A DNA stretch of 64,000 nucleotides from Eumeta japonica (lineage: Eukaryota > Arthropoda > Insecta > Lepidoptera > Psychidae), in assembly GCA_005406025.1 (NCBI GenBank), contig BGZK01000731.1, forward strand, positions 152,001-216,000. The letters are read 5' to 3'. A model generated the notes under the pieces. The model was not told where the DNA came from. It was given only the letters and a program-made list of their open reading frames with translations, and did not search any database. The stretch's first letter is position 1. The number at the start of each line of letters is the position of its first letter. Below are positions 13,546 through 23,500 of this stretch, in pieces. A program made the translations under genes and the position numbers.

Positions 13546-14239
13546 CATTCTTAACTTGTGCATGTATACACTCTCTTTTATGTATAAATATTATATAAAA
13601 TATAACAAAGTATTTTAAACGATTTTTGTCCAATCAAATTTTTTTTTTGTGAAATATATTTCAAAATTCATCTCCTTTTCCAGGTAAATAAGGCAGTAGC
13701 ATGAACGTAGAAATAAACGGTTATAGCTTATTTTAACAAATTTTGCACACATTTAAATGAGTAACGAATACAAAAGAACTTTTCACTAGCCAAATATATT
13801 TTAATATCACAATTTCTTTGCCAAAGTCATATGTAAAAGATCGTAAGCACTTCTCTTATTTTTGGCTTAAATTAACGCTACACCGTGAGTTCTTTTCTTA
13901 CTCATGTAAAAAATATGTAAATGAGATAGGCAAAGGAATTTTAATGCAGATTGATAGAAATTTATTTAAGGCTGATTTAATTCAGTACAATAGCAAAGCC
14001 GGAAGAGTTATTTTAATATTTGGAGCTATTAATGTTGTAAGAGTTAAGACCCACATTAATATAAAAATTCAGTAGTCAAGTACTCTAGTCGTCAAATATT
14101 ATTTTGATATTTATTATCATACACGTTTTATTCTATTGATATTTGAATTATTTTACTCGAGCAACTATATCACTTAAACTGTAGTAAAGTTTAGATTTAC
14201 TGCTAAAAACACTTTAATGTACACGTGTGTATTAAAATA

Positions 14240-14440
14240 CACATCAAGTCCTAATCTGGTCTAATTGCAGTCGATTTGTTGTCGACGCCGCTCATGCAAA
14301 TGGCGGCAGACTCGGAAATGTGACGGTAATAGGATTATCATACCGTGTTTTATGGGGGCGACACCGTCACCCGAAGTTTAGGGAAGTGTTTACGACCTAT
14401 CCCTTTGAAGTTGAACAATTGTAGGGAAGGGTTCCTCATT
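14240..14440. promoter_or_regulatory. Candidate conserved non-coding element with a POU octamer
   Basis: A GC-richer block contains ATGCAAAT at about 14294 (ctcATGCAAATggcgg), the octamer bound by POU-domain factors. It has no coding frame or repeat hallmark. It lies 8.5 kb upstream of the first visible beat exon, so it may sit in an upstream intron. Confidence 0.3.
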
Positions 14441-15109
14441 TTAAGGTGTTATTTGTAATGCATATTCGTACTATCATTTTAATTGACAGACATTATCATG
14501 GAAGTACTGAGTGTCGATCTGTTAATAGGTTACTAGAATACAGTAAAAATTTAAGAAAATAAAAGACGAATTAAAGTTCTAAATTATAATATAATATTTT
14601 AAAATAAACCAACTTCTATCCTCGTAATGACAGTAAAAAGTACATTTGGAATATTGGCTCAAATATGTAGAGTATACTATACTCCTCTTAATATAGATTT
14701 CAATACCTTATAACTGGAAGGTATCTATTACGTAATACTAAAGGGTGCTTGACCTGAGACAAATGGACAAACATACCGCAGCGTTATTGGAGAGGAGGTA
14801 TCGGCTTACATACAACCAGAACCTCGGTCTCCTAATCAGATAATTCGTAAACGTAGACTGTTTTGTGAGTAGAATGTTTTTATACTATTCTATAAGATTT
14901 CGAAACAAATGCGTGAACAAAACTTAGAAAATTTGTTAGAAGGCGTTACTTTGTAATCAAGTATTTATTCATAAATATACTTGCGCAGCTTAATTTTCCT
15001 AAGTTAATTATTTCTCAATAGTCACTCCAGCTACACCAACTTTACATAATCGCATCGGGACATCGTACAAAGCGAGATTTTGTGATGTAATTCATTCATT
15101 TTTGTTGTA

Positions 15110-15320
15110 ACTCTCTACCGCTCGCTAACAATCTTCGCGCGTAGGAACCGAGATAAATGCTTGTCAAATATATCCAGACTGTATCCATGTGGTATTAACG
15201 CGTCGTTCACCAACGCGTTATGCCACAATGCTTAAGCGATATGAACACGCTGTATGAAGACGCATGAAGCCGCATTAGTCGCGCCGCACTGCGATGGCCG
15301 GCGCACATCCAAGAATAGAA
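15110..15320. promoter_or_regulatory. CpG-rich island, candidate regulatory block
   Basis: The segment around 'gccgcattagtcgcgccgca' and the near-palindromic 'aacgcgtcgttcaccaacgcgtta' parts stand out in composition. There is no coding frame and no repeat hallmark. The call rests on composition only. Confidence 0.22.
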
Positions 15321-15676
15321 CATCTCAGAATTGTGCCCAAGCTTTAAATTAATTCCAGAGGATCTCCACTATTGTTTTTTGTCTTTGACTATATGCTCTC
15401 TATCTCCTTTTTTAAGCCGTGAATTTATTTTGCCATATGTTCTATCATCTCATTATAAAGCAGAATATTAATATAATATCTTCGGAAACACACAATGCAA
15501 TTTAGTCCCAAACTAAGCAAAAACGCTTCTACTACGGGTATCAGATATGTTAATTATTATCCGTATTCTATCAAACCTATTTAAATTCTTTTTTTTTTTT
15601 GTAAAAATATAATTATACATCATGCATCGAAACATCCAGTCTCTAGATAAATACAATTTTTTTATAAAATAAAAGT

Positions 15677-15765
15677 TTGTCTTGTGTAGAAATTGAACCC
15701 ATGCCCCCAGCGATGCACGCAGAATCGCTATTAACTGCGCGAATCCAACAATCTGAGTCAGGTGT
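15677..15765 (-). repeat. tRNA-derived SINE-like fragment
   Basis: Read on the minus strand, it contains an A-box-like 'cgcgcagttaatagcga' and, about 35 bases on, a B-box-like GGTTCAATTTC within 'gggttcaatttct'. The spacing is right for a polymerase III internal promoter. The acceptor stem is not paired, so it is not a working tRNA gene. Confidence 0.4.
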
Positions 15766-15989
15766 AAAATCCTTTTACAAACTTTTGTTTCATACTGAAA
15801 AAGTTTCCCAGTGCAGGTTTGCCTTGCATAGATCCACATTGTTGCGTATGTTTTCAATCAACGATTTTGTTGAAACCTGATATACTTATAGAACACATAA
15901 TCGCGTAAAATATAAGTTATAGTCTCGTCTGTCTACATTTCTTTGCCTGTGTGTCTTCTTACTCCATATTATTATAATCTATTTTAATT

Positions 15990-16720
15990 ATACCGACCAG
16001 ATCCCCGAAGCTGCGGATGGTTGACCATCGCCGTCGGTTTGTCTTCGGGCTTTTTTGTTCTATGCATCGTCAATAATGGCCCAGTCTTCAAAAAAAGGGT
16101 CGCTGCCAGGAGTTTTGCCGACTCGTCCAGATCTAATATTTATCCGGAGTCGGTTTGTAGTAGGACATCCTCCAGGTTTCTTCCCGTTTTTTTATGACCC
16201 TGTAGATGCAGTCCCACACGCTCCCTCCGTCCTGTGCTGAGCAAAACCGCTGCTAACTCACTGTCTGCCTCAACTGCTGCCCTTTTGTAAAACTCTTTAG
16301 CTTACACGTATTTCCTGACTTCCGTCTGCCACAGGCCGCGTTTCAGATGCGCCGCTTCTAGGTACGTGTATCCCCTTTTAGCTACTCTAACTCAGGATTA
16401 TACTAAGGAAGTTTTAGACTACGCTCCGCACTTTTAAGTGGAATGGTATCGTAGCTTGTCGAATGTACTCGGCGTAGGTCTCCACAACCTCGTCGAGTTG
16501 ATCGCACGAGCCTACAGATTTGACCATCTCGACTGTCTGAGCCCGTTTGCTCAGAACAACATTCGTTGCCGTTCGGAACTCCGACCATCGAGGCTTTGCC
16601 GTATTGTAGGCTCGTGTACCAGATCCGGCCGAGGGCCGGATCATCCTCCCACACGCACGGCGAATGTGACGGCATTATTGTCCGATGACCACACATCTTG
16701 GAGCACCTGTCATCCCTCCG
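15990..16720 (-). pseudogene. R1-like LINE ORF2 remnant (endonuclease-to-RT linker region)
   Basis: The minus strand reads SSDNNAVTFAVRVGG near 16690-16646. This is the end of an APE-type endonuclease, where the family has S-D-H-N-(A)-(V/I)-x-F. It continues through frameshifts into linker text such as ARAYNTAKPRWSEFRTATN-like and CDQLDEVVETYAEYIRQA-like segments, then IPLKSAERSLKLP, the point just before P-W-W in R1-clade elements. Further left the text (KNGKKPGGCPTTNRLRINIR-like) stays recognisable but is broken by several stops and frameshifts. R1 elements normally insert in 28S rDNA; this fragment is dispersed, so it belongs to a relative or is a dead copy. Plus-strand frames over it, including one of 161 codons, are antisense artefacts. 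Confidence 0.65.
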
Positions 16721-16999
16721 CTCTAACCAGTACAGTTGAGCTGCACGCAGTCACATCCATCACGCTCTTGAAAAGACGATCCCCCTTACACGTCTCCAAC
16801 GTGAAATATCAGTATTGTGAATGGAATCAGGATCAGGTTCAGGTAAAAGTTTTAATAAGCAACAAAATTTCGACCGAGATTCCCTATTCACGTGGGTGGA
16901 GTCGCGAACAAACACTAGTTTGAAATTGAAAGATCGTATAAGCGTATTCGTCAGCAACTGGGTAATAATAACTAAACACAACAAACTTATAAATACCTT

Positions 17000-19550
17000 T
17001 GAGCTCACTCAATTACATGGACCGAATCCCTTGACATTGTGTTTTCTCAAATCAATACCGTATTATTACTCCCAAATCAAATAAAATATAAATTCACTTG
17101 TTCTCTTAGAAATCTAATATGTTATTTTTATATCCGGCTTATATGCAATCACTAAATAGCGGCGCGCTTGACGGTAAATTACAATCCAAAGTCCTTATTG
17201 TTTATGTAAGACTTTTGTAAATTGTGTACAATGAAAATGAAATGAATCATAAATAAGTTCTAGCTTTTATGCATCATAATTCTGTTAGTGTTACTATGAC
17301 ATGACTATATTTGTTATAATTCTGTATATTGAAACTTAATATAAGAATAAAAAATGTATAATTCTTGAAAAGAATACTGACTGACTTAGTTTTAATAGTA
17401 AAATAAAATAAACTGTGTTCACTCTGAAGGCTCCGTGTTTTAGGCGAAATTTACACCTTTGCAAATTTAAAATTTTATTAAGTAATCACTTAGTATATGA
17501 AGTATTTATGATATGTCTATTAAGTATATTATGTTATATATTATACAATTCAATCGCTGAATTTTCACGAACACGGTCAACCAGTTAATTTTTAATAGAT
17601 ATGATTTTTGCAATCGTTTCATAATTGATTATATGATTTATAATTTTCTTTGAAAAGAGCTACCCTTTAGTTCTTTTCTCGTTGTTTTTTTGAGATGATT
17701 TCTTTACGAACAAGTGACAATTGTTAAAAATATTATAGTTTTTTAAAGTATTATGACATATTCTAAGTGTACTTTTATAACCTACAAAAATATTGTAAGT
17801 TAAATTTAGGCGAGATCTAGATCAAATCCAGATTTAGGACACTTGTAATATCTTGGAACTTGTAGGGCAAATTTGGATGCGCGACAATGTACTTGGTAAC
17901 TATTTTCTACCATCAGAGAATCAACGATCAACGACTGTTAGCAAATGGAATATAATTCAAATTATCTTTAAATATTCATGTTATTTTTTACTATCACACT
18001 ACTTACTAAGTGTCATTCATTACTAAGTGTCACATTTTTATCCCTCGTACACTCAACATAAAAAAGTGAACTCTTTTGAAACCGAAGCTTAAAAGATCTT
18101 ACCTTCAAAAAGGGATATTCTTTTAAAAAAGTATTATTCCTCTACTTTAACATTAATTTAAAAGAAGATGTTTCTAACAATGATTATAATTTTCTTTTCT
18201 TCCAAGGAGGGATTTTAACATTCTTTTACGAAATGAGTAAAACAATAGCCATTACTGTTCTTTGTAACGGAACGTAACCAAATGTTGTACAAAGTGAGAT
18301 AATGTCAAATTTACCAATTAATTATTATCAGAGAATTTATGATAGTATTTTTTTCAAATCATGCAATTCCGTTAATCATTATAAAATACTTTATATTTGG
18401 TACTAGGTAATGTTATTCTGTAAGCTATTTCGTGTTACCAGTGTTCGTTTTTAAGTTAATTAAAACAATAGTCTGAATATAGACTTATATATTTTGATAA
18501 CTTCTTCAAAAAGTTGCTCTTTATTGTTTTTGTATAGTGTTCGCAACAGGCAAGCGATTCTACCACTTTGTACAAAATGTAATTTTATTCGCAATGCGGA
18601 CTTGTGGAGAAAGACGGATATGAAATAAGTTATCAGCTTTGTCTCGAAATTTTTCAAGCTTCTCTAATCCACGATTGAATCTGAAATCACGATTCACACG
18701 CCGACTGCCTCACGTGCCTTCGAAAATGAGAAGACCATCGACAGAACGTCACCCTCCAGCCTCTCCGGAGGAGCGAAGAACACATCTAATACCCGATCAT
18801 AGCGCGCATTTTTTAACTTTGTTACCGCATTTGACACGTTCTGCGCTTGTGTACTTCAGTCGAAACATATATACGCAGTCCACGAATATACCAGTGTAGT
18901 TCGAGATGTTCAGAAATAAATCGTTTATAGGTATTCATCAAAACTTAAAGGACCGAGCACTCCGAAAAGCTTTCGATAACGTCTAGATGGTTTTTTTTTT
19001 CTTTAATCAATTCACGAAATCTTATAGAGACAGAAAAGTAGGTCGGCAATGTCAATAGTTTATTAACGTGTCTCATCTCGCAACTTTGAAGCTCTGAAGC
19101 TTTGGCGACGAGTCGAGATCGCGACCTGCCCGTGAATCGCTTTCAGAGGGAGCATTCCGACCGTTTAATTTTATCAAGCCGTCTCAAGCTGCTCATCAGT
19201 ACAGAGGCAGAAATTCGGAATAATTATCATATTTCATAGCGTTATTTCAGAAAGACGTTTCCATGGAGCGCAAAGCACTCACAATGGTTGTTGATTGCTT
19301 TGAATTCTTTAAATGAGGTTGAATACACATGTTGAATATCCATCTTTAATTTTTCTGAACTTAATTAACCAAAAAAAATCGGGCGGGGCTGTGCCGGGGC
19401 ATACGGCCGTTGGTTTTAACGTGAAACGTCTATGTTAGCGAATCACTTTTAAAGTAAACGATTGAAATGAAAACAAGATTGACGCTGTTTTAAGTATTTT
19501 AATAAAAAAGAACAGGTACATAATAGAAACATAAATTACTTATTAGTACG
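17000..19550. other. Gene-free AT-rich DNA
   Basis: No exon or transposon protein is recognised. A short direct repeat 'tactaagtgtca' occurs twice near 18001-18032. A CpG-richer patch at about 19070-19200 has no frame. A G-rich 'cgggcggggctgtgccgggg' lies at about 19380. The 86-codon frame at 18639 has no recognisable content. Confidence 0.45.
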
Positions 19551-19551
19551 A

Positions 19552-20614
19552 TTAATATTCGACAACAATTTTATTTAACATAGGTCTGTGATATGTGAAA
19601 TAAGCAACATACGGCATAATGTCAATATTAATATTTCTGGTGAATGTACAGTCTATAGTGGTATTGCCTAATGTTGTCGGTGATGTTTGTACGTAGTTGA
19701 GGCCGAATTCATTCCTCATGAACTCAACGAGATAGCTGTTCTGTTGTGGATCGCAATTGAAATCGCCGCATAGAACGATTGGAGTCTCCAAGTCTGGCTG
19801 AGAGTTCGGTATTAATTTTGTTAAGTTTGCTCAATATGGCAGGAGTGATTGATAAAGACATAGCTTAACAGCTTCAGCCGACGCCTTAGGATGTATATAT
19901 ACGGCACCGAGGATAAACAGCGTATGATCTTCGACTTTAACGTCCACCAGGCATATGTCACCAATATTATGTTTTCTCAAGACTGAATTTCCGCATGACT
20001 TGTTAGCATTTACGGTGATTTTGCTACAGTTCGTGGAGAAATCAATCGAATGCTGATCGGGTCAAGCAGCGGCAGTCCGCTCGGCTTTGGAGGATAACAA
20101 AAACCGTTTGAGTGCGACAGCATTGGGATTTTATTGGCATCTATCGATTTGCTACAGGTATAAGCGAAATTCCGTCACATTTTCATCGGGGAATTTTGTT
20201 TGAAAGAAAGAAACGTTGCGATGTTTCACTTTCTTTAAGTCTCCAAAGTCGATCACAAACGCTGCAAGATAAACCAAACGGATTGGCTTCAAATACCGTT
20301 TTGAAGCGTTTGTCCGCTGAACGCCAATGATTTTGCATTGCTTCACTTCTACTGATATTGATATCTCTCAGTTCCGTGGCAGATCCAATAGATATATCGA
20401 TTGTCTGTTCATTCGTTACGTCCATAAGTATAGGTATTCCAGTGGTAGAGGTACTCGCGAGGTCGGCGGCAGCAGTTTTGCGACGTTCCCGAAACCGTCT
20501 CGCTCGCTCGGCGCCGGACATTGGGGTACCTGTGCGTGGCCCATAGCCCCCTCTTTGTAACGATAGCCGTGATTTATATATCTGGCTGGCTCTTGCACGA
20601 ACTGAGGCCGACAT
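19552..20614 (-). pseudogene. Helentron (Helitron with endonuclease) relic, internally deleted
   Basis: The minus strand starts with a basic segment (SGAERARRFRERRKTAAAD), then the zinc-finger-like NPFGLSCSVCDRLW that marks the N-terminus of arthropod Helitron proteins. A frameshift near 20200 leads to FPDENVTEFRLYL, and then NGFCYPPKPSGLPLLDPISI and RLISPR, another Helitron signature. Within about 15 bases the frame changes and the sequence becomes endonuclease/exonuclease/phosphatase-like: KITVNANKSCGN, LFILGAVYIHPKASAEAVKL, an in-frame stop at 19831-19833, then IVLCGDFNCDPQQNS. The whole Rep and helicase region (normally over 1000 residues) is missing between about 20030 and 20040. C-terminal endonucleases of this kind define Helentrons. 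The copy is dead, but it shows an autonomous parent existed. Confidence 0.75.
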
Positions 20615-20814
20615 AGCAAATGTTTATATATTTATTATCACTTTCTGGTTATTTTAAATATAAATACTGTCCAAATTACACTTATTTTTGTATAAATCAA
20701 TCGGTTTAAATAAACTTGACAAACACACGAAAGAATCACCGCGCTATAAAGTCGGAGTCACGAGTTACACTGAATAGAAACAAGCGAGAGCGCCGGTTTC
20801 GCACAGTTAACGCA

Positions 20815-20880
20815 GTATCCCTCCCCCCGCCGCCCCGCTCGACCCCGACATGAACTCAATGTCATAACAGCGAGCTGACT
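20815..20880. repeat. GC-rich motif shared with 27960-28015
   Basis: The text 'cgaccccgacatgaactcaa' plus 'tgtcat' (20840-20865) closely matches 'cgaccccgcatgaattcaat' plus 'ttcat' at 27980-28004. It lies just upstream of the Helentron coding start, read on the minus strand. It may be the element's 5' region, in which case 27.9-28.1 kb would be a second, non-autonomous copy. Confidence 0.35.
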
Positions 20881-22781
20881 ATATAAGTGAAATATTCACA
20901 CCACATTTTTGTTTCTAAGACTAATAGTTTTTTAATTATTAAGGTACGATGATATAGACCTTTTCGTTACGGTCCACTTTTTAAACCTGGTACCCGTATG
21001 TTTCGGCGCGATTTTAAAGACGTTTCACGTCAAAAAAACAGAATCCCATTATGACCATTAATGAGCTTGTTTTTAAGAACCATTGAAAATAGTAATTTAG
21101 CGTTTGGCTTCATAACACAGCCTAGTATTGCAATAATGAAAAATATTTAAATAATTGATTAGAGAGAAAGAGAGAGGACGGGAGAGAAGAAATTTAATGC
21201 ATAATCTTTATGTGTTGTTGGAACTAATAATATGTACATATGAATAAAATCAAATGTTTGTCTATTTATTTGTCTTGGTTAATCTTCAAAACGGTCCAAT
21301 AAAAGACAATATCACTTATAATAATGAAAATGTACACATAACACAAGAATAACAGCAATCAGCAATCCTAGAGAAGACAAAGACCGGCGCCGGCTTTGGA
21401 AGTAGAGCAGGGTCGATATTTACGCACAGCGAAACGAGCAGAAAGCTACTACATAAATATATTATCAAAAAGTACTAAATTATTTTTTACATCACTAGGT
21501 TAGGTGTCTGACCGAGAAGGATGCTTACGTTAAAATATACTAAAAACTTTGACTCGCCCGCTCACTTAAGAAATTATAAAAACTGGTATCATAAATAAAA
21601 TCATAGTACACGTGCACAAAAGATTACTCATTCGTTGGAAAATTACAGAAAGGTTCATGAGTTTTTTAAATGTTGAGAGTGTTGCAATTTTTTGAACTTT
21701 GTTGTATGAGCGTAGAAAAGGTTGCAATGTTTAATTTTAAATGAACAGAAAAGAAATTTATAAGTAAGGATTCGACTAAAAAAATGTGATGACAAATTAA
21801 AGGAAAAAATTAGTTTCAGAAATTTGTCCTGAGGTATAGAGCAAAAGGAATGCTGTAAAAATATTTTTTATATTTCTATATAATATAACGAGGTTACTTC
21901 GAAGCTTTGATTCTCTGCTTCTCTGCTTGACTCTGCTGCGTATGTTCTGGCGATGGCCGTGTAGAGTTCAAATCGCAATGGAGCTCAGGATACATTTGAA
22001 ACAGAAACTGAGGAGTGACATTACGCACACATTTTGATGTTATTTTACCAAATTATTAATGAGCATTCCCGTCTTAAAGGGATATCTGATCAATATAATG
22101 CATATAGCGATTGGCCTCCTTCCTTTAGCTTCTCCGTGGTTATTATCGAATCTCACCACAATCAAACCCTGGCGGAAAAATAAGACTTCAAATTAAACAC
22201 AATCGTATGAAATTTTTAATTTATTAAAATGTGTCTCTAATTTTAACGCCTAACGTATTTGATACACATTTATAGCGGTGAATTAATAAGATTTAGTGTC
22301 CTAGAACACTCGCTTTGCTCGCGTAAAAAATAAGGTTTTGTAGTTTTTTTAATTATCAAATTGAAAATTTTAAACAAATTGTACGTATAAACAGCGTACG
22401 TTGCTTATGTATAAACCTAATTTATGAGAAGAAAGACGCGTATAAAAAAATTATAATTTAACTTCTTCATGCTTTTTATGCCGACTCGAATCACTAATAC
22501 TACCATTGTTGAGCTCCTGTAAGGGTCAGGGCAATTTTTAATACACAAAAATCTTTCTTTATAAATGCATATTACAAAAGTAAAAACCTTATTCAAATTC
22601 ATTCGGCTCGAGATTAGCCATGCGCATACGCAAAGAAAGGACAGACGCTCGCCGGGGACTCGCTTTTGTATGTGTGCATATAAGTAATCACTTCTCTCCC
22701 ACATTGACGCACACCTCACCATGATCATTTGGCCTCATTGATCAACTAGTTCGAATCTTTATATATGTCGTGTATCAACAG
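20881..22781. other. Intron or upstream DNA with no recognised feature
   Basis: This AT-rich stretch precedes the first visible beat exon. The end (22751-22781) supplies the acceptor 'gtcgtgtatcaacag'. A GAGA-rich patch at 21160-21190 is visible; there is no coding sequence. Confidence 0.5.
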
Positions 22782-22917
22782 AAGGAGCTGAGCGACGAGC
22801 GGCGGCTGGCGCTGCGGGCGGCGTCGCGCACGGCCGGCGGCCGCTACACCTGCGAGGTGTCCGCCGACTCGCCGTCCTTCCAGACGGCGCAGGTTCACGC
22901 CACGCTGCACGTAGTCG
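22782..22917 (+). CDS. beat: beat internal exon: end of Ig domain 1
   Basis: The exon starts in phase 0 after the acceptor 'tgtatcaacag' and ends in phase 1 before the donor 'gtaact'. It encodes 45 residues beginning KELSDERRLALRAASRTAGG, then the F-strand motif GRYTCEV with the second Ig cysteine at Cys24, and ends in ATLHVV. The string Y-x-C-E-V-S-A-x-x-P-S-F-x-T is a hallmark of Beat Ig1. The exon is strikingly GC-rich in an AT-rich setting, with G or C at nearly every third codon position, which also creates long antisense open frames that are not genes. The preceding exon, expected to carry the WYK-type C strand, was looked for upstream and not found. Confidence 0.85.
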
Positions 22918-23462
22918 GTAACTACTGTCGCCCTGTCTAGATAAGGGATAGGTCGGCGAGATATAACGCGATGTTTGGTATATAAAACGTATTCCAATAG
23001 ATGATAGGCCTAAGGACAACTCGACATAATCGGTCGGGTGGCATTGAAATCGATTTTGTGTGACAATAATGAATTGAAAAACAAAATTTCTGACTTTAAT
23101 CGATCAGTTTCTCAACTGTCACTTTTTGTCAAAAGATTCACGACGGTGTATCGTTGTGTGACCTTTGTCCGATCGGCGAGACGATTGGAATAAGAAAGAG
23201 ATTGCCGTGTTAAAGCATGTTTCTGATTTTAAGTTCAGTTACACCTCGGGCATCCTTAATTATTTTCTAGTGATACTTATTTGTATTGAGAAGTATGTTT
23301 TCGCGAGAGAAAAGTTGATTGTTCTTACACAAAGCTAGCTATGAGTGATCACTCAGGCAATGAGACCAACGAATCATATTGATCTTTCTTCCCACAAGCA
23401 TACATTCGCTGCGTATAAAGTTCAGTGCCATCCAGCATCCATCACATGTCGATGCTTGCCCT

Positions 23463-23500
<38 letters not shown>

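Noticed and set aside
15677..15765. Functional tRNA gene
   Set aside because: A- and B-box-like words are present but the cloverleaf stems do not pair.
16438..16923. Plus-strand frame of 161 codons
   Set aside because: The meaningful text is on the minus strand (R1-like LINE); the plus frame is an antisense by-product.
22746..23019. Arginine/alanine-rich minus-strand frames of 83-86 codons
   Set aside because: They mirror the GC-rich beat exon on the other strand and have no sensible start or family.
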